From contig VCAZ01000029.1 in assembly GCA_005784505.1 (NCBI GenBank), positions 2,517,501 through 2,581,500 of the forward strand: a stretch of DNA of 64,000 bases, read 5' to 3'. Position 1 is the first letter of the stretch. Each line of letters begins with the position of its first letter. The stretch comes from Bagarius yarrelli (lineage: Eukaryota; Chordata; Actinopteri; Siluriformes; Sisoridae). Position numbers and translations under genes: made by a program. The notes beneath the pieces were generated by a model. It was not told the origin of the DNA. It worked only from the letters and a program-made list of their open reading frames with translations, and made no database searches. Positions 1 through 12,580 of this stretch are shown piece by piece.

Positions 1-1475
1 ATTCTTAGAATCTTAACCACAGTTAAGTAAACAATAAACTGCATGATAAAGAGGCTATTACAGTCTAAGTTTTGGCCTTGTTTATGCTTTGGGCCAGCTT
101 TGGAGATTCTTTGGTTGTTTGTCTTGAAGCAAAGTTATTTATTATTGAAGGATTGCTGAAGTGGAACACTCGGATTAGGAGGATTTGCTTCTGCAGTTCT
201 AGGAATACTACATTTTATTAAACAAGGCTAGAAATATTTCTGAAAGAATATCTAGAGGTCGTGCAGGTCTTGTTGAGCGATGGGAAAACCATAGTAGATT
301 TTGGGCTTGTTGGTTTGTAGAGCTGATGTTTTATTATGCTGGCTTTGTGGATGCTTGGTGTTCTCTTTCTTACAAATGTGTTTATAAATGCTTCCCTATT
401 TGTTGTTCACCCCGACGTTGTGTCGAGTGACCCCTAGGGAACAAGGGTTACCATACGTAACCGAAATGATATTCAATGTAAATTATTTAGAAATATTAAG
501 TTCTTGTCAGGTACTGTCTCAGTGGTACTCACTTCCAAATCTCCAAAGAATTTTAGATTACATAATTGTCCTCACTGTCCTATATATGGACCAGACCACA
601 TTTTTTGCACTGAATTTGTTTCCTGAACAAACCATTTTAAAGCAGAAGTTATTGCTTTATCTCTGGAATGAAGGGCTGCTCAAGAGGAATGCTTGTATCA
701 GGCGGATTTGCCCCAACAGCACTTGATTTAGCAATATCAATAATGGTCCACACCACATTTTAATTGAAATATATCTGGAAATACACAGGTAAGTTAAGCA
801 ACGCTGTGTTTCAGTGGAAATCTCAGTCTCTAAACCCCAAGAGATCTACCAACCTTTTCAAAAGTGTCAATCAATAATGAACTATGCCATGAGGAACACA
901 GGGGTGACGTCTGATTTATTTATTTTTTTTTCTTTTTAGAGATGGCAAATAATTGTCTTCAGACCAAATAGTTTCCAAGCAGCCCCTATTGATTTAGCTT
1001 CAAGATGAGGGCTTTCTCAGGAGAGCACTTGGATTAGGTGGATTTGTGGCAACAATTTTTGTTTCAGAGGAACAAGCTTTTTAAAGATACTGGCCCTTCA
1101 ACACAATTCTTTAACGGATACACGACTAGAGAAATAAGAAAATTGCCTCACATGGAAGCGCGTCATTATCTAGCTGACCTGCAGAGATAAGAGAGAGTGT
1201 TTAAAGTGCACAGGTTCTTTTGAAGCTTGAGTAAATTTCAATTCCAGCATAAATCTTGCTATACATTATCACAAAGCAAAGGCATCTTTCTCTCTCTCTC
1301 TGATCCAAACCAAATTCATAAATCATTAAAGAAAGTCCATTTCTTTTTTGGTAAAAAAAATCGTCCTTATCGGTGTGTGTACACTGGGATACACACTACT
1401 TTCAAACCTGCACGGCATTTAATGGAGTCCGAGTCATATGAACAGGGGCATTGGGGGCATTGGACAGACCTGATA

Positions 1476-1556
1476 GTTAAGAGCCTTGCACAGGGGCAGC
1501 AGTGGTAGCTTGATAGTTCTGGGTTATAAACCCACAACTATCCAATTAGTAGGATA
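1476..1556 (-). mobile_element. SINE fragment, tRNA-like family
   Basis: The + strand reads GTTAAGAGCCTTGCACAGGG, then a box-B-like GGGTTATAAACCCACAACTA and ATCCAATTAGTAGGATA. This is the reverse complement of the dispersed fish SINE seen many times in this window (head with a tRNA-like promoter, body with GGGCCCCTGAGCAAGGCC). It is degraded and truncated. Confidence 0.5.
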
Positions 1557-1760
1557 CAGTTTTAAGTACTATGATATTACTACCAATATTTTTTGCACAA
1601 ACGTAGTAATGATCTTTCGAAGTAGTGTAAAGAAGGGCTTTAAATGTAAACGCAATAGAGGATTGGGTGGTGCTGTTGCTGCATGGCTTGTAAATGTATT
1701 GCAAATGCTTTTATTTGTTGTGAAATTCTTTATTTGCATGTCCCATCTTGGTAAATTGGG

Positions 1761-1952
1761 GTTAGAGCACAGGGTCAGCTATGATGCTGGAGCAGGAAGG
1801 GTTAAGGGTGCTGCTCAAGGACCCAGCAGTGGAAAGCTGGCAGTGGTGGGGCTTGAACCAAGGTCTATAGATCAAACTGGCGGTGGTGGGGCTTGAACCC
1901 TGGTCTTCAAATCAACAACCCAGCACCTTAACCATTTGAGCCACCACTGGCA
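1761..1952 (-). mobile_element. SINE copy, second family variant
   Basis: Read on the minus strand, this has the tRNA-like head (CCACCACTGCC side), the GCTTGAACC box complement and a tail ending in GCTGACCCTGTG. The tRNA-like head is partly duplicated inside the copy: GGTGGTGGGGCTTGAACC occurs twice, with near-match text, between about 1830 and 1900. Family assignment is by eye. Confidence 0.6.
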
Positions 1953-3675
1953 AGCAGGAACACCAATGGGCTGTGCTTTTTCATTAAAAAAAAATGTCCT
2001 AGAACCTGGATCTAAACCATAAATTTATACATATAAATCCCATTATCCTATCTATTTATTTTTCTATGGACCCAGACCCTGTCTCAAGATGTAGGGGACA
2101 TCGATTCAAGATAGCAAGGTGCTGACTGATGATCCACAGTGTGAACTGAGTGTGTTTGTGGAGGAAAAGGGTTACTTGAAATTTTAATGTCTTCCTCAGC
2201 CTAGGTTATAAAGATTAGAATCAGTTCGGAAGAGTAAGAAATAATAAGATGTACCTTTTGGCCCACAAACAGCTCTGCCATTTTCATAATTACACTAAGG
2301 AATTAAATGGCATTGAAGACAGACGCTGCAAGAATGCTAATTTATGCTAGCCAGAAAGCATATATATGGTAGATAGTGCAGCTTGGGTGCATTGGGAAAG
2401 GCCCTGATTGTGTATGGTAAATATGTGATTGTGTTAAAAGCTTTGAAGAAAAACAATTCTGAAAATAAAAGACTAAGAATGAATTGAAAATGACGGCAGT
2501 ACAACAGATTCAGAGTAACCCTGTTTAAACAAAACACCACCCCAGAGACGTAATCACGCATGTGGGACTCCAGGGTTCATGCTCCTTTACTTTTAGAATT
2601 GCCTAAAATAGAATTTCATTAGCAGGGCATTGGGTGACAGGGTGTAATATGGAACCGTGGTGGTCCCATGACAGCACAACTTTGTCTTTCACTCCAATTT
2701 ATTTTCCCAGCCGCCAAATGCCTCACATATTTTATACGTTCCTCAATTCGTTAAGAAGCTGTCGGCTTCGAACTTGACGGTCCTTAGCAAAAAAAGAAGT
2801 CATCAACAGCGTGTCATTCGAAAGAATCTAGAATGTGAGACTCACCGCAATTATCAGGCCTTCATTGCGTAAACTGGACAAGAACGAACTTAATAAAGTA
2901 GACAGTCCCTTTTTTTATGTGCATCCTTGAACAGATGTGTTAATTGAGGAAAAAAGACATGTTAATCGTACGTTGACAGTTTTTTTTTTTTTAATTTCGA
3001 CAGCTTGTCCGAAAGTTCCAGCTCGTTCAAAGCAAATTCTATAAATCGGGTGCAGAAAAATTTTCCGAAAATATCATTATGTCTTACGTTTATTTTATGG
3101 CTTATTTATTGTTTTTAGGAATAAAAATAAAGAATGAATTATCAGATTCCTTTAATCATCTTCATTATGTCTAAGCCTTATTTCCTGTTTGAAAACCTAA
3201 TCACCTTAATCTCTATTGACAGTATTTTTTTCTTTCTCTGCATTCATTATCTTTTTCTTTGTTCTATAATCAAACCCAACGTTTAGGCTGCCTTCCTGTT
3301 TGTCCAGCTTCTCGCTGGAGGCTTCAGCTGTAGAAGATTAAGCCCATTTCGAGTCGCGTAACACGTATTGTGTCTTGCAAATGTAATGAAAAGGTTTTTA
3401 TTCGAAATCTTTTTAGAACCTTTTTAGAACCGTGTTTTTCAAGCTTGTTTCTTTATAAAAGCCATAATTGAGCTGAAAAATAATACATTTTCATTTTCAG
3501 CTTCAAATGTTTTGTGCTTAATATGACCTAGATACATTCTTCCTTTCTTTCATTTTTTCTTTCTTTCTTTCTTTTTTTTTCTTTCTTTATTTTAAGCAAG
3601 AAATTTAGAGGAAAACATTTAAGGTAAGATTATCACTAAGATAGTCAGTCACATTTATATATCACATTTTTTCCA

Positions 3676-3810
3676 TCCAGCTGGGTAGTTGAAAGTTCAG
3701 GCCATGCTCTGGGGGCCCAGCGTTGTCAGATTAGTGGTGCTAGGAATTGAGCCCATAATCCTCCGGCATGCAGTCCAACACCTTAACCACTAAGCTAACA
3801 CCACAACCCC
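3676..3810 (-). mobile_element. SINE fragment, tRNA-like family
   Basis: The + strand reads GGGGGCCCAGCGTTGTCAGA, then GAATTGAGCCCATAATCCTC, then GTCCAACACCTTAACCACTA. This is the reverse complement of the tRNA-like head and GGGCCC body of the common SINE. Confidence 0.65.
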
Positions 3811-3825
3811 CCTGCCCAAATGACA

Positions 3826-4083
3826 AGGCGCAGTGGTGTCTCAAATGTCCAATGTTCGAGAATGTTAATCAGAGGTTCCAAGCCTCTGCACCATTGTTGG
3901 GTCCTTTGTCCTTCCAAGCAAGGGGTTAAAAACCTTGCTCAAGGGCCCAGCAGGGGTGCTGGGAATCAAACGCACAATCTCTGGTTATCAGTCCAACATC
4001 TTAAACACTGCGCTACCACTTCCCATTGAGCAAAGCCTTACCCTATCCCTGCTCCAGGGGTGCTGCATCATAACTGACCCCAC
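3826..4083. mobile_element. nested SINEs: + copy split by a - copy
   Basis: A plus-strand head (GCAGTGGTGTCTCAAATGTC onward, to about 3925) and a plus-strand tail (GAGCAAAGCCTTACCCTATC, CTGCTCCAGGGGTGCTG, to 4083) flank a minus-strand copy at about 3926-4025 (AACCTTGCTCAAGGGCCCAG to GCTACCACTTCC). The arrangement fits insertion of one SINE into another of a related family. Confidence 0.5.
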
Positions 4084-4923
4084 CTTTGACGCCAATTTTC
4101 CAAAATAGGATTTGTTCAAAAATAATTTTACTGTGCTGTAATGTATTCATAAAAAATTAGGGCTTTTATTTTAAACAGTTGCATCCTGTAGCATAAGAAC
4201 TTTTGCTTTAACAGAAAATCGCTCTCTTTTTTCTACTCTTTGAAACCAAGGTGCTTGTGTGGTTCTCTGACAGGGATTAGCTCTGGGGAAATACGGAAAG
4301 AAAGGAGCCTTAAACTTTGGTAAATGTCAAGCTTTTTTAGATTGGTCTTTCCCAAACCCTTTAACAGTCTTCCTTCGAGACTAGACGAATCAGCCTTCAC
4401 CGTCCGACGGTCAGCCGTTAATTAAAGCAGTGGTATAAAAGACATGGTGTCAGGATACTTACCTTATGCTCAAATGCTAAAAAGAAAGTTTGAATTGTCT
4501 AATTAGGCTGCTGACAAAAAAGTTAGGTGGGCAGAAAGCTTCTAACTTTCTCCAGGAACTAGCCGACACGTCGAAGAGTTTAAAGAAAAAGCCATTAGCG
4601 CTTCACCTTCTTCTTAAGTTCCCTATTTTATAAGTGGAAATACAAAGTTCTTAAGTGACCCTTAAAAGGGAAAGTAGGCGCTGTAGTTGGTGTCGGGGCC
4701 TGCATAAATAGTCAAGTTCTTTAAAAGTTCTCCATAGTCACACGGCACACTTTCTTACCGTCTCCATAAAGTACACGTGGGTTCCACAGCAAGCGTGGAC
4801 GTGTCGCTACGCCTCCCATTGTCAAATTCGTGACCGTTAGCATTTGTGATTCACTTTCAATTTTACTATTATGTTTTTCAAGAGGTTTATGAGTTCTCAT
4901 CAGTTTTGCTTGGTTGGTTGCAG

Positions 4924-5029
4924 GTAACGGAGACGAGGACTGGTCCTCTTGGCTGCAGCACCTACGATAACCTCGACTCGGTGAGCTCGGTTTTGCTGCA
5001 AAGTCCAGAGAGTAAACTACACCTGCAAG
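4924..5029 (+). CDS. brinp1: brinp1 coding exon (end of MACPF domain)
   Basis: This exon encodes residues 1-35 of the visible protein plus one base of the next codon. It reads VTETRTGPLGC, then YDNLDSVSSVLLQSPESK, then LHLQ. This is the characteristic end of the MACPF (membrane-attack-complex/perforin) domain in BRINP proteins, and LLQS-ESKLHLQG is closer to BRINP1 as I remember it than to BRINP2 or BRINP3. The acceptor is CAG at 4921-4923 and the donor is AAG|GTAAGT with GT at 5030. Length is 106 bp, entering in phase 0 and leaving in phase 1, which fits the next exon exactly. The open frame runs a little into both introns, but the splice sites and homology fix the ends. BRINP1 is a secreted or ER-lumen neural glycoprotein linked to cell-cycle suppression; here only the C-terminal edge of its MACPF module is present. 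Confidence 0.93.
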
Positions 5030-6354
5030 GTAAGTCCTAATCCTTTTTTAGACAAAAAAACTAGGGCAAACCAGTACTTTCTCAGTTTTCCCCAAACGGT
5101 CTTCACAGTCGTCTAGAACATCTTTGTATGATGTAGAATTTCATTGTTCTTCCACTAGAACTAAGACTTAAACACTGTCAACACAGTTTGACAATGTCCC
5201 TGTGCACAAATTCCCTGATCTCTATGAAGACATGCTGTGTTCTGATTGTTTTTGGAGTAGAAAAACTCTCATGTCCTGTACAGAGTCCTGATTCTGAACC
5301 CCTTTTAAATGAACTGAAACCCTGACTAAAACCCAGGCCTCCTCACCTTAACATCAGTGTCTGATCTCAGTAATACTATCGGAACTGACTGATCAAATCC
5401 ACACAGTCACATGACCCAATCTAATGGAATAAATGAATATAAATTTGAAATGAGATGACATCTGGACTTAGATGTTCAGGAGACATGAGGCACGGAGGAA
5501 GAGACCATCCTACCAGACGGCACATAGAAGCATTTGGGTTTTTTTAAATAATTTTTTGTCATGTATCTCAAAATCTATTTTTTTTAAACTAAGATTTATC
5601 ACATATATTTATTTATTCAATCACATGTTTTGTCTGTTTTAACAACAAGACAAAATTTAACTAAAAGCCAAGACACAGCATGTAAAGCAGAAGCGACTCA
5701 GACTCAGGAGCTGTAAGCGTGTTTTGTAACCATTCATCATTTAATTGTACGTGTGATGTCTGTCAAAGAAAAAAACCCCAAAACAAATGAGATAATAGAC
5801 AGTTGCAGCGTTTAATTCTAGCAGGTTTTTTTTGGTCCATTTTGTCTTCGAAAAAGAGAAATGTTTTTCTTGCCTTTTCTGCTTCTCCTCCGACAAACGA
5901 ATTCATCCTGCAGAGATTGGTGTGTCTGTACAGATTTGGATAATGACATTGTCTGTCAAACACACTTTCAACTTTTCTCAGCTCACAGGCTCGGCTATTT
6001 AAGATTAGACTTTGGGCATCTGCTGGATCGGCGTCTCTGTCGACGTGCCCCGCTATGAAATTGCTGTCTAGTGGCGGTGATAAAGCACAGCCATCTGCGG
6101 AGTGTGTTCCTGAGCTAGCTACAGAAAATTGCAGGGAGGAATTTAGCATTCAGCATAGCGTTTGCATGTAGAGGAGCCACACTTTCACCGTTTGTTGCTA
6201 AAAGGCAGCTGTTCCACATTTCTATTCATCTGTGTTACAATCATTTCTGTTCAGGAAAACTGCAAAGCTTCTGGTTCCACAATGGACCTGGACTTAGTTG
6301 ATGAAACACACCTGTGTGAAGCTTCAAGGCTGAGGAACAAAGGTCTAAACATTA

Positions 6355-6637
6355 TCAAAACCATCATTATCATGTTCATCATCACCATCATCATCATGTT
6401 CATCATCACCATTATCTTCATCATCATCATCACCATCATCATCATCACCATCATCATCACCATCATCATCACCATCATCATCATCATAGTAATCACCATT
6501 ATCACCATCACCACCATCATCATCATCATCATCCCCATCATCACCAGTATCACTATCACCACCATCATTATCATCATCATCATCAGCATCAACATCATCA
6601 CCATCACCATCATCACCATTATCATAATCACCATCAA
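6355..6637 (+). repeat. imperfect CAT/ATC trinucleotide block
   Basis: About 280 bp are almost wholly CAT, ATC and ACC triplets with interruptions. Open frames on both strands here code for long runs of Ile/Thr or Met/Val and are by-products of the repeat. Confidence 0.9.
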
Positions 6638-7395
6638 AGGATTCTCAATGTGAGGTTCTTGATGATGGATCTTCAGAACGTCAGATATTTCTTAAAGAAT
6701 AATAATATCTGTTGTCTTAAAAGTCAGGATTTTGACACTCCACTCGTGATCGCTGTGTGTGTCTAATGAATATTCCATTTGTAGTCTCATGAACAACACG
6801 GTTAGCAGTGCAACTCGACCCATCTTTCATCAGTCCTTCATGTCTTTTCTTCCTTTTTCTCTGAATAATTTTCCCCCCAGCGCTGTAGCAGCTGGAACGG
6901 CTAGCCTTTGATGCTATCGGTCATTAAGCTTCCTTTAAAGAACTGTAAACAGGCACTGACAGCACATCTCTAAGCTTATACAATTAGCCATCTGGCATGT
7001 CATAAAAGTAATGCAAATTGTTTATACGGGCATGAGTTTAATGATGAGAACCCAGGCTGGAAAAATGGATGGTATGAGATCCAGGAAGCAAGATGGCTGC
7101 CATTATTATAGAACTGGAACATCTTGGGCTGGTCAGATTGATAATAAAGAACTAGCAGTGATGCTAATTCAACAGCCCGTCTCTTGTGTTGGTGTAACTC
7201 AAATATTTTACCTCTTTTAGTCCAACAAGACATTCAGGTGTCATGTTAGCATTATTGCTAGTCAGCGCATCTGACCCTCCGTCCTCCTCTGATATTATCG
7301 TCTATTAATTTTTATACAAGAACCACCGTAACTGTGGCAGGTTAGTTAACATACCACCTGCTTCTGCCAGATCGCTGATTAGAGTAAGAAAACAA

Positions 7396-7421
7396 ACACA
7401 CACACACACACACACACACTC
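7396..7421 (+). repeat. CA dinucleotide run
   Basis: A short CA microsatellite lies inside the 15-kb brinp1 intron, followed by TCACAGTGTGG. Confidence 0.85.
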
Positions 7422-8000
7422 ACAGTGTGGAAAATGGAAATGCTGATGTGAGAGTCGATGGAGAATATCGCCAGAAAAAAAGTCTGACATTTCAGAAAAT
7501 AGACCTGACATTTCGCAGGGAGTCGGCAACACGTGTGAACTGCTGCGTGTCTTATTTTAGCGAGACGCGTTATTAAGTGTTCTTAGCCGAGCGGGTTGGC
7601 CTGATTGACACGATGAGATTTAATAGAGAAACAGAGGAACGATCACGGCAATCTGAGGCAGAGCGAGGCTTCCGTTACCTCCTATTACGAGATGGACTGC
7701 TTTGTCTGTATTTAATAACAAATTACCAAAGGTCACTGTGAGAACGAGCGTCGTAACCGATAATAAAATGGCCTCCGAGTTTCTTTCGGCTGTGCTGGGC
7801 TCTGGAGAGGAGTGCTGACATGGATGACGGATTTATGGCTAGACGGCTAGAATTTACTTCCTGAAATGTGTTTGTTTGCATTACTTAACTGTATTACTAT
7901 ACCGTTAGCGTTGCTCGTGCACTTGTAGCGTGATTATATCGTATCCTTAGTGTCATATTTTCCAACTTTAAGGACTTAAGAAAAAAACATAAAAAAACAG

Positions 8001-8124
8001 CACTGCAAAGCTGCCACTGCTGGGCCCCTGAGCAAGGCCCTTATTCCGTAGCTGCACAGTTTGATGTAATGTAATGATATAAAGGTAAGTCTCTCTGGAT
8101 AAGTCTGGCAAAAATGTAAATACA
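8001..8124 (+). mobile_element. SINE 3' part, tRNA-like family
   Basis: It reads GCCACTGCTGGGCCCCTGAG, then CAAGGCCCTTATTCCG, then GTCTCTCTGGATAAGTCTGG and ends AAAATGTAAATAC. This is the body and tail of the common SINE; the tRNA-like head is missing. Confidence 0.75.
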
Positions 8125-8137
8125 TTTCTTCTGGAAA

Positions 8138-8303
8138 AGTAGTAGCTCAGTGGTTGATCAGAAGATTATGAGCTCAATTCCCAGCATTACCACTAAGCTA
8201 CTCAGTTGGATAAAAATGAGATAAATGTAAGTCGATCTGGATAAGAACATCTGGATAAGAACATCTGGATAAGAACGTCTGCCAAATGACAGAAATGTAA
8301 ATG
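8138..8303 (+). mobile_element. SINE copy with internal short duplication
   Basis: The head AGTAGCTCAGTGGTTGATCA and AAGATTATGAGCTCAATTCC is followed by a shortened body and the tail GTAAGTCGATCTGGATAAGA. The tail segment ATCTGGATAAGAAC occurs about three times in tandem before CTGCCAAATGACAGAAATGT. Confidence 0.75.
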
Positions 8304-10683
8304 TCTGGTTTTCACCTACGTTCGACTATACAGTAGATGCAGTAAATGTTTGGTACGGTGTTGGTAAATTGATGTTGCATCAATGGAATTAAACACTTTA
8401 AGGATTTAAACAGATGTCCTTAAAAAGACTAATAGAAATAAAGAACCGGGTATGTGATTATTCAGCATTTGTCCAGTTGTTTGGAATTAATTCGACAAAA
8501 AATCTTGGGTGAGAAGTTTGCTTGGGTTTGATTTGATCTTGTGTGAAATCAAGATATTCTGTGTAGCTTTTATTTCTTCATGGCTCCCTTTCATTGGGTT
8601 GAATAACTTTTGTCCAGGAGACACCCAACCGACTGAGATAATGACACACTTCTCCATGTCCAAATTCAATAGAATCAACCACACCTTCATTTACTAACGA
8701 CAAAGCAGCACACGGATAAACAAACAACATTCTGTATAGCATGATGATGTCACCGATGGTCTGGTTGCGTTGGCGTTGCACTGGCCAGATTGCGTCTATC
8801 AGCCTCTCAGTAGGGATTGCCGAAAGCAGATGAAGTTTAGAGTTGATTCTGGAGTCCAGCCAGAACAAGCTGACCTTCAGGCTAACGTGCTAGTGCTGGC
8901 GATCCAGGATACTCTGCATCGTGACTAACAGCAAATCTGAGCATAAATCTCTTCTGCATAAAGTTTGTTTGTAAAGTTTGGTTGTTCTTCCCACGCTTTA
9001 GGGGGTTTTCTTGAGGTTCTCAGTTTTTTTTTTCTGAGTCCAAAGACAAGCATTGTAGTCTGTTTGGCATCTCAACATTTTTGTCTCAGTGGGGGTGGGT
9101 TTTAATGATGCCCTGCACTGTGTCAACCCCCCCCTCTCATACAGGGGACCCCCTGTCTTGTTTCCTGGAGTCTTCTGGAGTCTAAACTCCAGCTTACATA
9201 GTGCTAAGACCCTTTTTTTTTTAATGATACACTCAACAGGAAACCCGGATGCTGAGTTGATTTCAAATGATAACATCATGTTTTAAAATGTATTTATTCC
9301 AATAAAAAAGCTTCGCTGTGGTTTGTATTTGTAAGTGTATGTTTTAAAAAGATCGGCCTTTCTGAAATTCTCTTATCCAAAAGCAGAGTGACCTTCTGCT
9401 GTAGTACAACATAAACAAAGCGGCTTTGTGCACAATCGCAGAGTCAGAGTCTGCTTTGCCAAAGTATTTTACCTCGTATTGTCCCTTCGCTCTATAACCT
9501 CCATCTCTGACCTCTGCTGACAAAGACTAAGCTGTGTGACAGGATTCCTGGCATGGCTGCCATTCAAGATAGGGAAGGAGAAAGCAGCATGGCTCAGAGA
9601 AATAGCAGTCTAAACTGTTTCAGCCCCAGCAAGGTCGACGAAGGGATCCTTAACCTCAGATTTTTAATCTAAGAGCAATGTTGTGGAGATCTGCAGGAAA
9701 TTAACACATCTAATTGGCCATGCTAGATGTTGCCAGAGAGATGGATGAGGAAATATGGTTTTTCTGACCTGCTGTTTGGATTGATAGAAAATGTTTGTGG
9801 GGGTCACATACAAATTAATTGAGGAGTTTGCTTCCTCCTCTTGACTATTCAATTAGGTGATTTGAAATTTTACCTTAGGTGTTTTGGGTAAATTGGCAAG
9901 GGAATGAAGCACTGGAGGAAAAGCAATTTCATGCTTTAAGCAAAAAAAAAAACAAACACCTTTTTAAAAACTATTTGTCAATTGAGGGATTTTTTTGTTG
10001 TAATTTTAAAGGTCAAACAAAATGCAACTATTTAATTGCAATAAGTTCACACACCCAAATCTCATTCTGGAGATTTCCGACAGCAGGGAAAGGTGGTGCT
10101 TCCGTTGGTGACATAAATCAGAAAGCTAGTGCATGCTGAGGCTTTCATCTAGGTATTTCTGGTGACAGAGAATACAAGCATCCCTTTTCTCTGCTAGTTT
10201 TCAAAGAGCTTCTCTTTTTGCAAGGCTTTGTTATCTTCAGGCCTGGGAAGCGCTGATAACAGTGAACGATAATGCAACAAAGGGCCACGGAGTGATATTG
10301 CATTTCTTTCGCTTGGATTTAGACTGAAATGCTGAGGTGAAAAAAAATTGGCATGAAGAGAAGACAGCTATTAAAGCAGCATCATGTCTGGTTCATAAAG
10401 TTCAGAGATAGAAATTGCATACAGCAAAATAAGAGTAAATGCTTTTATTGCGTAAATTCAACAGGTGGTGCATAAAATGTATTTCCACAGCACACAAGCG
10501 CTGTTTGTTGTATCAAGAATAGGAGAAATAGATTTCTAGTATTATAGCATCTACAGCAATGGAACTAAAGATCTGAAATATTCAGAGGCTGTGAGGTTTC
10601 CATCTCTCTTAAGGTACATTTCTATCCATTAACCTACGTATCCATCCAATTAGCCACCCACTTATTTACAAATCAAACTTAAG

Positions 10684-10722
10684 GACATACGAACGTTTGC
10701 CAAATGCTGTAAATGTAAATGG
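10684..10722 (+). mobile_element. SINE tail fragment
   Basis: The text GTTTGCCAAATGCTGTAAAT and GTAAATGG match only the last 40 bases of the common SINE. Confidence 0.5.
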
Positions 10723-12451
10723 AGAATTTCGATTTGCCAATTAGTCTTTAGTCTAGGGTAGAAAACCAGAGAACCTGGGAAAAAGCCCTTAGGCACAGGA
10801 TGAATATGCAAACTAAACTCCCAGGGCAAGGACACAAAGATCTACAAAACAATAAGGTTACGCGTCCACCTGGGTCACGGCACCAATTTCCCCCCAAAAT
10901 TGCTACTTTTAGTTTGAAAAAGTTTTTGATTTTAATAAGTTTTTTGACAGTCTTTACAGGGTGAATCAGTCCAGTCTTATACCTGGTCATAATTCTGAAA
11001 TAATCTTATATCTATATAACAAAATAAAAAAAACATATCCTTCACCCATATTAAAAAGATGATGTAAACAGGATTATTTGTTTAACTTAGGCAGCTGTGA
11101 TTCTGATTACGTTTTATTTAGATAAGTAGCTTTGCATAAGTAGCAAAGATTATTGTGAAGCAAATCTCCACAACCCACTGGATTAAATTTGATCCTTTTC
11201 ACGCAGTCTGAATGTATTTAAATGTGACTGCGGTGTAGTGAGTGTAAGGGATGATGTGTCTAATAAAGCTTTTTTGAAAGTACAAAAATCACTGGTTAAT
11301 TTTTTTAAAGAAATTATTTTGGAAGAATATTATATACATATATAATTAAAACATCATCAGAATGCATATTGATTAACCCTTTAATTTGTTGTTGCTTTAC
11401 TAATTATTAACCCTGGCACCATTCGATCCCTGGCCTCCTGGACAGTTGAACTGATCAGACCCTTGTTTAAATGCAGATGTTTAAGTGCGGCGTGTTTCAA
11501 CAGCAAAATTAACGTTCAGCCATCTGCAGAAACGTCTGCCGTGTCTTATTAAACAGAGTTTTATTATAAATAGTTTTCGTTTTTATTTCCATTGGATAGA
11601 AAATTAATTAGAACCTAAAAGCTGGCTGGGTTTCCTGTTATACTTTCTTCTTGTTAAATGCTACTTTTAATAAAAACCTTTATTTAAATATAAGACACAA
11701 AGACACAAAACAAACATGTTTTTATCCACTTGATCAAGACATCCATCACTCTTAGAAAGCTAAAACTCCGCCTCGTAAGAAAGACTAAATTGACTCATCT
11801 AGATTCTTATTATATATTAAATTAAGCAGAATGAAAAACATTTTGACAGAGACTGGCGAGTCCATCATCACTTCAGCGTTGGCAACCATAAATTATGGCG
11901 AAAATAGCAAAATATCCAATTTTTTTTTGGTGTGGCGTTGCCCTCTATCTTTCTCCTCCACCCATCTCTTCTTCCGTGAGTCATGAGCCTATCTGCTAAG
12001 ATTTATGAATATGTTCGAATAGCCTGAGCCAACAGTTTTCAAAGTGGTGGAGAGAAAATAAATTAAACAGCCCCACAGGCAATTCATCTGCAGTTTGATG
12101 GATTACACACCCATCATTGCACTCTCCCTCTTTCCCTTTCTGTCGCCTTAGAATAACAGGAGAAAGAAAAAATTGGTAAACAAACAAACAGGAACAAAAC
12201 AAATCAATTAAGACGTATGTGCATTGGGGGCTGGCAGCGATAAAATTCAGGGCTGGAAAGAAAATTATGAGAAACAATCGCTTTGAGTCAACGCTGATAG
12301 TGAAATATTAAAAAAAATGTGTAATAAGGCTAGAAACCAAATTTTGGTCGGATGATGTAATCGCGTCTTTATTGTACTACAGACAAAACTGTTCGCTGTG
12401 GAAAATTTATTACATTTTGGTTTCTAGTTCACATTAGAAATATGTTGAATT

Positions 12452-12580
12452 TTACATTTACATTTCTGGCATTTTGCAGACTAAAGAGTTGAGGGTTAAG
12501 GGACTTGCTCAGGGGCCCAGTAGTGTTAACTTGAACCCATGATTTTCAGTCCAATAACTTAACAACTGGGCTATGACTTT
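12452..12580 (-). mobile_element. SINE copy, tRNA-like family
   Basis: The + strand starts TTACATTTACATTTCTGGCA (complement of the tail), passes GGACTTGCTCAGGGGCCCAG and ends with the complement of the tRNA-like head (TTGAACCCATGATTTTCAGT, CAATAACTTAAC). Confidence 0.7.

Larger units (their letters stand above)
1..4923 (+). other. brinp1: brinp1 upstream intron (partial)
   Basis: This is the 3' part of the intron before the first visible brinp1 exon; its 5' end is outside the window. It ends in a pyrimidine-rich stretch and CAG at 4921-4923. Open frames in it are short and have no recognisable protein similarity. It contains SINE fragments at 1476-1556, 1761-1952 and 3676-4083. Three loosely related stretches of about 60 bp lie near 141-200, 661-720 and 1001-1060. 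Bases 2000-3660 are AT-rich unique sequence with T-rich runs in which I see no gene. Confidence 0.75.

Noticed and set aside
5763..6149. 128-codon minus-strand frame in the large brinp1 intron
   Set aside because: No family resemblance. The region may be a unique non-coding block, but there is no evidence of translation.
6162..6653. Ile/Thr-rich frame on + and Met/Val-rich frame on -
   Set aside because: Both are products of the CAT/ATC trinucleotide block; no domain or splice context.
7396..7450. CA run followed by AGTGTGGAAAATGGAAATGC, considered as a miR-147-like precursor
   Set aside because: The match to the miR-147 mature word (which also lies in mammalian BRINP1) is imperfect, and I see no convincing hairpin arm.
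8578..8868. Minus-strand frame with mixed composition, considered as a transposase remnant
   Set aside because: I could not match it to any transposase or reverse transcriptase motif.
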